Positions 9,152 through 17,567 of a DNA stretch of 37,378 nt are shown one piece after another. Under the pieces are notes generated by a model. It ran no database searches and was not told the origin of the DNA. It saw only the letters and a list, made by a program, of their open reading frames with translations. The position numbers and the translations under genes are program-made. Each line of letters opens with the position of its first letter. Position 1 is the stretch's first letter. This stretch comes from Microbacteriaceae bacterium (GTDB taxonomy: Bacteria; Actinomycetota; Actinomycetes; Actinomycetales; Microbacteriaceae): contig CANFOX010000003.1 in the NCBI GenBank assembly GCA_947448845.1, positions 1 to 37,378 on the forward strand, written 5' to 3'.

Positions 9152-10533
9152 TTCGCGTAGTAGCGCTCTGGGTGCTCGGCCGGCTTGGCTTGACGCATCA
9201 ACAGCGTTATGTCTTCAAGATTACTAATCAGGGTGATGTCGCCGGCATCAATTGCTGGCTGCAAGTTTTCGAAACCGGGTAGCGGAAGGCAAAGCACCTT
9301 GCAACCAAGCGCGAGGGCCTCAAACAGGGTGGTCGAGAACGCCCCGATGACATACTCGCTGCTGGCCAGCAAATCTAAGAAGATGGGGTCTTTGTGGCTG
9401 AGCATGAAGTTGCTTGGCAGGTTTCGCCCCTCGGCTTGCGAAATCGATTGGGCCAGCGCGATGTAATCATCGAGCGATTCGTTTGGGTGCAGCCGAAAAA
9501 TCACCTCGTGCTTGGGCAACTTGCGCGCCGCCTCAATTGCCTGACGGCAAAGTTCTTGACCGATGGCACCCTGCGAAGAGAACAACACCTGTCGAGTAGC
9601 CCGATCGAGGCCGGCAACCCGCTGGCGATATTCGCCGAAGGCACGAGTTGGGCCAGAAACCTGAGTGGTGGTTCCGCGAGGCAACTTGAGGTTCGAGCCC
9701 CAGTATTCACCCCAGGTTAAGATCACGTGAGGCGCGGCATCTACTTTGCGACGCCCAAAAGTTTTGGCAAACGAATAAGCCGGATGCAACGGCGAGATAA
9801 ACCCATGCTGAATCTCGTAAACCTTAACCCCGGCGGCCTTGGCGCCGAGCACGATTGACGGTTCAGAATAAGCGTTCACAAGATAGAGCTTTTTGGTGCC
9901 CATGGCCTCGAATAGTTCGGCAAAACCGCGCTGCTCAACCAGGGTGCGGCGAATCAGCCACTGCGGGTATTTATGAAACTTCTCGAGCTTCACGGCAAAC
10001 TCACGTTCGAACCCTCGAATAATGAAGTGATAGCGAAGTTCCGCCGGGCGACGAGACTTTCGCCTCAGAATCTTGTTAGCCCAGGCTTCATGCTCACGTG
10101 CGAAATATTCGCGCAGACGAGTTAGGTCTAGGTCGGCGGCTTTCATGGGTGAGTTCACACCAAGACTTTGCTCTGCTGGTAAAAAGTCGATTGTTACCGG
10201 TGTTTTACCGGCAGCCGACAACTGCTCGCGAATGCGATCAGAGTAAGGCTCGCCGCCTGCCACGCGGCGGCGAAACGGCACGATTACGGTTTCGGCCTGG
10301 GGCACGCCAATCAAACTTTCGTATCTGGCGACCCCGTCATCAAGTTCTGGTTTTTCAAAGGTTGGATGTGGGTTTTCAAATAAACCAAGTTCTTGAGCTA
10401 TCGCGTAAAACAGGCGAACTCGAAGCAAACCGTAAAGCTGAACCCCGGCAAAGCGCATGCCAAAGTAACCGCGACGGCGTTCCACCTTGGTGAAGCGGTT
10501 GAAAAACTGCTCGAAGCTTAGTTCTTTAGCCAT
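9148..10533 (-). CDS. Putative GT-B-fold glycosyltransferase (capsule/sialyltransferase-like), family not assigned
   Basis: EIQHGFISPLHPAYSF, HEVIFRLHPNES, VIGAFSTTLFEALALGCKVLCLPLPG motifs; ATG at 10533 (MAKELSFEQF) preferred over upstream start; ATGA overlap with the neuB-like gene. Confidence 0.7.
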   Translation of the reverse strand: MAKELSFEQFFNRFTKVERRRGYFGMRFAGVQLYGLLRVRLFYAIAQELGLFENPHPTFEKPELDDGVARYESLIGVPQAETVIVPFRRRVAGGEPYSDRIREQLSAAGKTPVTIDFLPAEQSLGVNSPMKAADLDLTRLREYFAREHEAWANKILRRKSRRPAELRYHFIIRGFEREFAVKLEKFHKYPQWLIRRTLVEQRGFAELFEAMGTKKLYLVNAYSEPSIVLGAKAAGVKVYEIQHGFISPLHPAYSFAKTFGRRKVDAAPHVILTWGEYWGSNLKLPRGTTTQVSGPTRAFGEYRQRVAGLDRATRQVLFSSQGAIGQELCRQAIEAARKLPKHEVIFRLHPNESLDDYIALAQSISQAEGRNLPSNFMLSHKDPIFLDLLASSEYVIGAFSTTLFEALALGCKVLCLPLPGFENLQPAIDAGDITLISNLEDITLLMRQAKPAEHPERYYAK

Positions 10534-11701
10534 TGGTTGCCTCTCGAATTGCGGTGGCAATCTGCTCACAGTATGCCTCACCAATTACGGCGATGTCATA
10601 GCGCTTGGCTGCCTCGGCGATGCCGGCGGCCACTTTAGTTCGAAGCTGTGTGTCGTCGAGCAGACGCTCAATGGCCAGCCCCAACTGGGCCGCGTTGCGT
10701 TGCTCAACAAGCAGGCCACTTACCTCGTGCTCGATTACCTCGTCGATTCCAGGCAGGCGGCTGGCCACTACTGCAATGCCGCCGGCAGCCCCCTCGAGCA
10801 AAGTCACTGGCAGCCCCTCTTGATCGCCAGAGCTAGCGGTAATCGACGGAATGGCCATCAGCTGACTTTCAGCAATAGCCGCAAGCACATCGCTTCGACC
10901 ACGCTGGCCCAAAAACTCTACGGCGAGCCCTTCGGCTAGCGCCTCTAACTCGCCTCGCATTGGGCCGTCGCCAATTACCTTCACCGTAATGCGCGAACCA
11001 ATCGAAGTGGTGCGCATGGCTTCGAAAAGATACCCGATTCCCTTTTTCTCAACCAGGCGACCAACCACCAGAAGTTGCCCGTCTATGGTTTTAACATCTT
11101 TTTTCGAAACCACACTGGTGTCTACGCCCATTGGCAACACCGCAATCTTTTTGGCTGGAATGCCAAGCTGCACCAGCCGGTCGAACATCTGACGATTCAC
11201 GGTGGTGATTTGAGCGGCGCGTTTGAACACCCAGCGCTTTAGTGCCAGAAGCGGTTTTTGGTTGAGCGCGTAAATGTCGCCGCCGTGCGTGGTGACCACC
11301 AGCGGCACTCGAGGTGCGCAAATCGCGGCCACTAGCCCCTGCGGAATGACCCAGTGAGCATGAATGGCCGCCGGTTTTAGCAGCCGAACCTGGCGACGCA
11401 AGGCACGCGCCAGGCCGAACATCAACGCCGGCACCTGCAGCCACAGCGAGCGCCGTGCCTTCAGGTTGTCAAGAATGGCCCCGTCGGCTAGTGCCTCAAG
11501 GGGTTTGAAGAAATACGGATACCGCACCACAGCAACGCCATCAATCACTTCTTGTGGTGCAGCACCACGAACCCGAGGGGTTAGCACCGTCACGTTGAAG
11601 CGCATTGCCTCTCGCCTAGCGAGGTCTAGCACGAAAGCTGGAGTTCCATCGTTCGGGTTCCCCGGAAAGGTCGATGCCAGCACCAAAAGATTTGGTTTCA
11701 C
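10526..11701 (-). CDS. Glycosyltransferase family 4
   Basis: LVVTTHGGDIYAL, VVGRLVEKKGIGYLFEAM, GLPVTLLEGAAGGIAVVAS; GTG start. Confidence 0.93.
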   Translation of the reverse strand: MKPNLLVLASTFPGNPNDGTPAFVLDLARREAMRFNVTVLTPRVRGAAPQEVIDGVAVVRYPYFFKPLEALADGAILDNLKARRSLWLQVPALMFGLARALRRQVRLLKPAAIHAHWVIPQGLVAAICAPRVPLVVTTHGGDIYALNQKPLLALKRWVFKRAAQITTVNRQMFDRLVQLGIPAKKIAVLPMGVDTSVVSKKDVKTIDGQLLVVGRLVEKKGIGYLFEAMRTTSIGSRITVKVIGDGPMRGELEALAEGLAVEFLGQRGRSDVLAAIAESQLMAIPSITASSGDQEGLPVTLLEGAAGGIAVVASRLPGIDEVIEHEVSGLLVEQRNAAQLGLAIERLLDDTQLRTKVAAGIAEAAKRYDIAVIGEAYCEQIATAIREATNG

Positions 11702-11766
11702 CTCGACCGCCTTTCGCCCAATTGAATGCGATTAAATGCCCATATCTAGGCTAATTTTAGAGCAGT

Positions 11767-13311
11767 ATGAAAATTCTCATTTTGAACAGTGACTCGCCCA
11801 ATAATCGCGGCGACCGCGCCATTCTTGCTGGCAACATCGAATTGATTCGCAAGTCGATTCCAAATGCCCAGATCACCTCGCTTTCGCAGTTCGCCGAGCG
11901 CGATGCCGCCTGGTTTGGAATTCGTTTTTTGCCATTCTCGCCATACTCGGTGAACCCGAAACACATGCTGCAACTGATTCAAGAAGCTAAGCAGTCAGAC
12001 CTTGTGCTTTGGGGTGGCGGCGAGCTGCTGAAAGATTACACAAATAAACTTTCGCTGAATTACTGGGCCCTCAAACTTACCCTGCTGCGTTTTGCCAACA
12101 AAAACATCTACGGCCTGTTTCAGGGCATTGGCCCTACCAAAGCCGGCTCTAGCAAGCGCCTGATTGCCTACACGGTAAACCAGACCCGCGGCTTCACGGT
12201 TCGCGACGCCGAATCGAAAGAGAAGCTTGAGGCCTGGGGTGTTCGCACTCCGATCATTGAAAGCTTCGACCCTGCCGTCTATTGCCCATCGCCGAGCGTT
12301 GCCGATGGCATCAATGTGATGCGCCGTTATGCCAACGAAATTGGCATCGACTCTGAGTTTTTTCACAACTTCGCCGGCTTTGGCGTTCGACGCTGGTTTC
12401 ACTATCGCCCAGGCGGTTTACTGCCGGCTAAGCTACGTTTCTGGTCTCGCGGCTCAAAGCGCATTGGCGCAAAAGAGCAGGCATACATCAAGCACCTGGC
12501 AGACATTGCCGATTCGCTTGTTGAACTTCGCGATGTAAACCTGGTGTTTTTTCCGATGCATGTTTCGGCTAGCGAAAACGATGAGGCGTTTGCAAAGCAG
12601 GTAGTTGCTCAAATGCAGCACGGCTACCGGGCCCACGTTATCGAAGCAGACACCTTCTCGCCCAGCGACTTTTTGGCACTTCTTAGCCTCTCTAAGTTCT
12701 TTGTAGCATCTCGACTGCACTCGGCAATCTTGGCTACCGTGGCTCAGGTTCCTGCCTTCTGCCTTTATTACGTAGACAAAGGTCGTCTGTTCTTCGAGCA
12801 GATCGGCTTGGCCCAGTTCAGCGCCAGCATCGACGAAACCCTCACTCAAGAATCTGCCAACGAGGTAACCAAATCGATCATTGCTCTTACTGGTCTCTCT
12901 GGCGTGGTTAGAAACAGCGAGCAGCGAGCCGTGCAATCTATGCGTGCTCGAATCTATGCCGACTTCTTCACCCTGCTTGCCGAAAAGATTGTGAAGCCAC
13001 GCACGGTTTCAGAAGAACTAGCGGTTCGCCGGGCAGCAGCCATTGGCATTAGCTCTAAGAAAGCGCCAACCTATCGCGCCAAGAGCAACCTAAAGCCAGC
13101 CCAAAAGCCCGCGGCGAAAGCGCCAACCACAAAGTCGACACCCGCCAAACCGGTTGCGAAGACTGCCGCCAAGGTAACGCCGAAAGCCGTAGCAACCAAG
13201 CCGGTTTCGAAGACTGGCGCCAAGCCAAAACCAGCGGCGAAAGCCACCGCTAAAGCGAAAGCCACCGCGCCTAAGGTTGCCGCGCCTAAGACTGCCAAGC
13301 CAAAGAAGTAG
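11767..13311 (+). CDS. Polysaccharide pyruvyl transferase family protein with Lys/Ala/Pro-rich C-terminal tail
   Basis: MKILILNSDSPNNRGDRAIL, LVLWGGGELLKD, GLFQGIGPTKAG, FTVRDAESKEKL; ~70-residue AKPTK-rich tail. Confidence 0.88.
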   Translation: MKILILNSDSPNNRGDRAILAGNIELIRKSIPNAQITSLSQFAERDAAWFGIRFLPFSPYSVNPKHMLQLIQEAKQSDLVLWGGGELLKDYTNKLSLNYWALKLTLLRFANKNIYGLFQGIGPTKAGSSKRLIAYTVNQTRGFTVRDAESKEKLEAWGVRTPIIESFDPAVYCPSPSVADGINVMRRYANEIGIDSEFFHNFAGFGVRRWFHYRPGGLLPAKLRFWSRGSKRIGAKEQAYIKHLADIADSLVELRDVNLVFFPMHVSASENDEAFAKQVVAQMQHGYRAHVIEADTFSPSDFLALLSLSKFFVASRLHSAILATVAQVPAFCLYYVDKGRLFFEQIGLAQFSASIDETLTQESANEVTKSIIALTGLSGVVRNSEQRAVQSMRARIYADFFTLLAEKIVKPRTVSEELAVRRAAAIGISSKKAPTYRAKSNLKPAQKPAAKAPTTKSTPAKPVAKTAAKVTPKAVATKPVSKTGAKPKPAAKATAKAKATAPKVAAPKTAKPKK

Positions 13312-13312
13312 T

Positions 13313-14245
13313 TTGCGCAAAGCTCTCACCCGCTTCGTGGCTCCGGCTTTCTACCTTGCCATTGCCGTCTTCGCATTCTTTTACCTAAAAGGCATCGACT
13401 GGGTGGCACTTTCGCGGGTGAACATCAACTGGTGGTTCATGCTTGCGGCAACCGTGTCATCGGTTTTGGTTCGTTTTTGGTTCGCCGAAATCTGGATGCT
13501 GCTGCTTCGACGCCTTGGCGCCAAGTTGGCCGGTCAAAGACTTGAACTTTTCGTGGTGTATTCGAAAAGTTGGCTGGGGCGCTACATTCCAGGTGGCGCT
13601 ACCTGGATTCTTGGCAAGATATATTTCGCCACCAAACTTGGCATTTCGAAGGCAAAACTAGCCATCAGCAGCTTTCTTGAAGGCGCGTTGCAGATCGTTG
13701 TGGTGCTTATTACCGCAAGCGCAATGTTGGCTTTTGACCCACATGTGGCTAGCCTCGGGCGCGGTTGGGTAGTTGCCCTGCTCGGCGCAGCCATTCTTGG
13801 TCTCATTTCGGTTTACCCACCGGTTTTCAATCGCGTGATTAGTTTTGGGTACTCAAAACTAGGGCGCGGAACGCTCGATTTCGAACATCTGCCCTCGAAT
13901 TCAACTGTTGGCGTTGGCATTGGCGCCTTTGCGCTCTCTTCGGTTCTTAGCGGCCTTAGTTTCTTCTTTGTGGCACAGGCGGTTGCACCAAACATTGGCC
14001 TGCAAGACCTGCTTTTCATTGTGGGTTGCTCGAACCTTGCCAGTGCGCTTTCGATGCTTGCCGTGTTCGCACCAGCCGGTTTGGGCGTGCGCGAAGCCGT
14101 GCAGTTAAGCATGCTGCTTCTTGTTATGCCTGCAGAAGCTGCACTAGTTGCCACAGTGCTGATGCGCCTCTGGAGCATTGTGATGGACGCCCTCTTCTTT
14201 GCACTGGCTCTTCTTGCCCGCCGAATCGTTAGGCTAAAACCATGA
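13313..14245 (+). CDS. Lysylphosphatidylglycerol synthase TM region / flippase-like (UPF0104/AglD-like) membrane protein
   Basis: Polytopic; SWLGRYIPGGATWILGKIYFATKLGISK and FAPAGLGVREAV motifs; likely TTG start 13313, directly after the upstream stop. Confidence 0.85.
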   Translation: MRKALTRFVAPAFYLAIAVFAFFYLKGIDWVALSRVNINWWFMLAATVSSVLVRFWFAEIWMLLLRRLGAKLAGQRLELFVVYSKSWLGRYIPGGATWILGKIYFATKLGISKAKLAISSFLEGALQIVVVLITASAMLAFDPHVASLGRGWVVALLGAAILGLISVYPPVFNRVISFGYSKLGRGTLDFEHLPSNSTVGVGIGAFALSSVLSGLSFFFVAQAVAPNIGLQDLLFIVGCSNLASALSMLAVFAPAGLGVREAVQLSMLLLVMPAEAALVATVLMRLWSIVMDALFFALALLARRIVRLKP

Positions 14246-15141
14246 CTAAGCACCCGTTCAAGGTCACTAAGGCCGTTATTCCAGTTGCTGGACTCGGCAC
14301 CCGCTTCTTACCGGCAACAAAGTCGATGCCAAAAGAAATGTTGCCGATTGTTGATAAACCCGTCATTCAGTATGTAGTTGAAGAAGCCGTTTCGGCTGGA
14401 CTTCGCGATTTGCTTATGATCACCGGTCGAAACAAAAACACTCTTGAAAACCATTTTGACCGAGTTGCCGAACTCGAGCACACGCTAGAGCAAAAGGGCG
14501 ATGCCAAGAAACTTTTTGCTGTTCAAGAATCAAACCACCTTGCCGACATTCACTACACCAGACAGGGCGACCCTAAGGGACTTGGGCACGCGGTGCTTAG
14601 AGCCAAGAGCCATGTTTCACATCACTCTTTTGCCGTGTTACTTGGCGACGACGTAATAGATGCCCGCGAACCGGTTTTGCCAAAAATGCTTTCGGTGCAT
14701 GAGAGCACCGGCTTCAACGTAATTGCCCTCATGGAGGTTGACCCCTCACAGATTCACCTCTATGGGTGTGCCTCGATAGAGACCACCGATGACCCAGATG
14801 TTGTAAGGGTTACTGGGCTGGTTGAGAAGCCGGCAAACGAAGACGCACCTTCAAACCTGGCGGTGATTGGCCGTTACGTCTTGCGCCACGAAATGTTCGA
14901 GATTCTCGAAGAAACGAACCCGGGGCGTGGAGGCGAGATTCAACTCACCGATGCACTTGAGACAGCAGTTGAGCACCCAGAACGTGCCGGCGGTGTTCTC
15001 GGAGTAATCTTCAGGGGTCGTCGTTACGACACCGGTGACAAGCTTGACTTCATCAAAGCCACGCTTCGTATCGCAATCGATCGCGAAGATCTTGGTGCCG
15101 ATCTGCGCGAATGGCTAAAAGAATTCGCTAAAACTATTTAG
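14242..15141 (+). CDS. galU: UTP--glucose-1-phosphate uridylyltransferase
   Basis: KAVIPVAGLGTRFLPATKSMPKEMLPIVDKPVIQYVVEEA, canonical GalU. Confidence 0.97.
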   Translation: MTKHPFKVTKAVIPVAGLGTRFLPATKSMPKEMLPIVDKPVIQYVVEEAVSAGLRDLLMITGRNKNTLENHFDRVAELEHTLEQKGDAKKLFAVQESNHLADIHYTRQGDPKGLGHAVLRAKSHVSHHSFAVLLGDDVIDAREPVLPKMLSVHESTGFNVIALMEVDPSQIHLYGCASIETTDDPDVVRVTGLVEKPANEDAPSNLAVIGRYVLRHEMFEILEETNPGRGGEIQLTDALETAVEHPERAGGVLGVIFRGRRYDTGDKLDFIKATLRIAIDREDLGADLREWLKEFAKTI

Positions 15142-16210
15142 TTGCCGAAGCGCTTGGCGTAGGGCTGGCGGTTGGCGCTGCCTCAATTGTTAGGCTGCCA
15201 ACATCCTTCGGTTGAAGTTCGAACCAGGTGTTTCCAACAGCGAGCTTGATTGGGCTGCCAGCAGCATCAAAAAGTTGGATTGGCGAGGTCTTGTCGGCTT
15301 TCTTATAAGTTGCCTTGAGAACCTTACCTGCGGTGAATATGTAAGCGGTTCCGCTGCCGATTAGCAGGCTGCGCGGAACGAATCCGTATCGCTTGTCTAG
15401 ATAAGAGCGGTCAATAGTTACCGGAATCACCACCACGTTCACGGCGTGAATTTGGCTTTTGTCGTTGGCGTCAATGTGCGGCTTTCCGTCTTGAACGCGC
15501 AGCCAAACGCCCTTCGAAGCGCTCCAGTTCCAGGTTGCGGTTGCGGCTGGAAACTTTACTGTGAAACCGAGCACTCCCGAGCCGGCAACCGCGGCGCTGG
15601 CCTCGGCCGCGCTGGTTGCGAAACTAAACGGCGACGCCGGCGCGGCCAGGTCGAGGTGCTGACCTTGCAGGTGCTGTGCCGAGATCATCACGTTGTGTGG
15701 CGCAAAACGGTCTGTAACGCGCTTGAAGGTGTGTTTTCCCTGCTGATTAGTCTCGGTTGCACTGAACACCGGCGAGGCCGCCATGGCGCTCACAAAGGCC
15801 GCCTGGCCACCAGAGAAACAGATGATGCCTTTATATGGCGAAGCAATGTCTGGGTCCATCGGGCGAACCGACCTAACCGGGCCGAGCAGCGTTGGCATAT
15901 TGCTATGCCAAACCGCCAGCAGACGGGTGAGGCCGCCTTCTACCATCTCGTCGTAAACGACATCCGTCTGATTTAAGCCAGCTTGGGGGCGGGCATCGGA
16001 AACGTTGTCAATCTTGGCCATAATGGCTGGGCCGGCAAGCCACTGGTTGGTTCCAGCGTCAAAACTAGCCCCGGTTAGTGGGGAAATAACCTTTTGTGCA
16101 CTTTGAGACGGATTCCCGGATTCACCGCCTGCACCACTTATTGGCGACGAACATGCAGAAACTGCCAAAAGTAACCCAGTTGCCAGAGCAATGTGGCGAA
16201 TACTAATCAA
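15134..16210 (-). CDS. DUF3048 domain-containing lipoprotein (YerB-like)
   Basis: Lipobox LLAVSACSS; PAIMAKIDNVSDARPQAGLNQTDVVYDEMVEGGLTRLLAVWHS, GPVRSVRPMD; TTG start overlapping the upstream stop. Confidence 0.88.
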   Translation of the reverse strand: MISIRHIALATGLLLAVSACSSPISGAGGESGNPSQSAQKVISPLTGASFDAGTNQWLAGPAIMAKIDNVSDARPQAGLNQTDVVYDEMVEGGLTRLLAVWHSNMPTLLGPVRSVRPMDPDIASPYKGIICFSGGQAAFVSAMAASPVFSATETNQQGKHTFKRVTDRFAPHNVMISAQHLQGQHLDLAAPASPFSFATSAAEASAAVAGSGVLGFTVKFPAATATWNWSASKGVWLRVQDGKPHIDANDKSQIHAVNVVVIPVTIDRSYLDKRYGFVPRSLLIGSGTAYIFTAGKVLKATYKKADKTSPIQLFDAAGSPIKLAVGNTWFELQPKDVGSLTIEAAPTASPTPSASATK

Positions 16211-16713
16211 GTTCTAGCTACTTTCGGCCCTGGAGGTCCTGGAGGCCCTGGGCGAGGGTGCGGGCTAGGAGTCCAAGTGGGGGTCGGTGTTGGTTTCGGT
16301 GGGCGCCCACCGCCAGACCCAGACCCAGACCCAGACCCAGACCCAGACCCAGACGATGATCCTGACTGCGTTGCAGAAGGGGTTGGCGTTGCAGAAGGTT
16401 TCGGCTTCGAGGACTTCTTTTTGTGCTTCGTAGCAGGTGCCTTACCGCCTGGCTTAGCGCTGGAACCATCGACCCGATAGTTGTTGCGGTCGAGCGAAAT
16501 GCCCTCGCCAGAGCTAGATGCAGAAGGGCTAGGGTTCACTACGGCACCGTTTGAATCGGGCCCGTTCGCGTTCGGTTGATCATTCGAATGAAGAAAGAAA
16601 CCGGCTCCAATAAATAGTGCTGAACCAAGCGCCGCAGCGCTAACTGCCAAAGCCAAAACTTTAGCCCCAAGAGATTTTCGCTTCTTGGCAGTTTTAGAAA
16701 GATTGCTACCCAT
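16207..16713 (-). CDS. Single-TM low-complexity protein with (GS)n and Pro-rich extracellular region
   Basis: MGSNLSKTAKKRKS then TM (VLALAVSAAALGSALFIGAGFFL); S/P/K-rich, GSGSGSGSGSGSG, PGPPGPPGP; RBS upstream of ATG 16713. Confidence 0.75.
   Translation of the reverse strand: MGSNLSKTAKKRKSLGAKVLALAVSAAALGSALFIGAGFFLHSNDQPNANGPDSNGAVVNPSPSASSSGEGISLDRNNYRVDGSSAKPGGKAPATKHKKKSSKPKPSATPTPSATQSGSSSGSGSGSGSGSGSGGGRPPKPTPTPTWTPSPHPRPGPPGPPGPKVART
16315..16354. repeat. Hexanucleotide tandem repeat (AGACCC)n, six full copies plus a partial
   Basis: agacccagacccagacccagacccagacccagacccagac read directly; encodes Gly-Ser repeats on minus strand. Confidence 0.97.
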
Positions 16714-16817
16714 TTTTATTTCACCTAGGTAGTCAAAGTCGCTCAACTTAATTCCTTCACACGTTCAAAGTTTTCAGGCCAACCCCGAACCGAAATTCTA
16801 TCTCAGTTGAACAGAGC

Positions 16818-17420
16818 CTAGTCTCCGTGGTCTTCTGATTCACCGTCGGAGTGACCTGAATCTTCGTGCGAATCGTCACCCGATTCGTGTTCGCCAGAAC
16901 CTGAACCAGCCTGGGTTGAATTGGTGGTGTTGCCAGTGCCCGAGCCAGAACCCGAACCAGCTTGCGTTGAGTTCGTGCTGTTTCCAGAACCCGAACCGTA
17001 CCCACCACTGGCCTGTGTTGCCGAGGTCGTGGTTCCAAAGTTTATTTGAGTGAGCCCCGCGGTGGCCTGCTGGTTCGGCAAAACTGAACCCTGCTTTTGA
17101 GTTGTGCCCGTCGAGAGCACCAAACCCGCCGATGGTGAAAATGCCTGCGAGGGTGAACTCGTTGCGCTTGCCCCAACAGCTGGGGCTTTCCGTGATGGTG
17201 AATCTGCAAAAGCTTCATCATTTGAAATCGGATTCTGCGAATTTGATTCGGCTACGTTGTTGGTAATCAGCAGGTTGCCCGCAAATATGCCACCGGCAAC
17301 CGCTGCCCCGCTGGCTAGGGTGCCTAGCATTCTCGAAAGAGAACTAGGGGTTTTCGAACCTAGACCCGAAACACTCTGATCGTGAGGTGCAAGTTCGACC
17401 ACTTCTTCGTTATCTGGCAT
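16818..17420 (-). CDS. Single-TM protein with Ser/Gly/Thr/Asn repeats and His/Asp/Glu-rich C-terminus
   Basis: RBS AAGGAGG before ATG 17420; TM LGTLASGAAVAGGIFAGNLLI; repeated NSTQAGSGSG; tail GEHESGDDSHEDSGHSDGESEDHGD. Confidence 0.78.
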   Translation of the reverse strand: MPDNEEVVELAPHDQSVSGLGSKTPSSLSRMLGTLASGAAVAGGIFAGNLLITNNVAESNSQNPISNDEAFADSPSRKAPAVGASATSSPSQAFSPSAGLVLSTGTTQKQGSVLPNQQATAGLTQINFGTTTSATQASGGYGSGSGNSTNSTQAGSGSGSGTGNTTNSTQAGSGSGEHESGDDSHEDSGHSDGESEDHGD

Positions 17421-17523
17421 TCCTGCCTCCTTTGAAATCAAATCTATTTTGAGTGTATTGAAAACTCGTAGCCAAAAAGGGCACCGATTTAGATTCACAG
17501 TAAATGCACAAATTAAAAGAAGG

Positions 17524-17554
17524 AAAGGCTCGCCTAACTAGCAGGCGAGCCTTT
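17524..17554. terminator. Intrinsic terminator-like hairpin downstream of the carbonic anhydrase gene
   Basis: AAAGGCTCGCC ... GGCGAGCCTTT perfect stem followed on minus strand by a T-rich tract. Confidence 0.85.
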
Positions 17555-17567
17555 CGATTGCGGCTAA

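Noticed and set aside
15100-15141. GCGAA-N12-TTCGC repeat at end of galU as a terminator
   Set aside because: Only 5 bp of stem with a long loop; expected by chance.
16311-16354. AGACCC array as a CRISPR-like or protein-binding array
   Set aside because: Short contiguous hexamers without spacers inside a low-complexity coding region; a simple microsatellite.
16193-16480. Plus-strand ORF with (DPDPDP)n repeat
   Set aside because: It is the antisense reading of the AGACCC microsatellite; the minus-strand frame has a TM helix, RBS and coupled neighbour.
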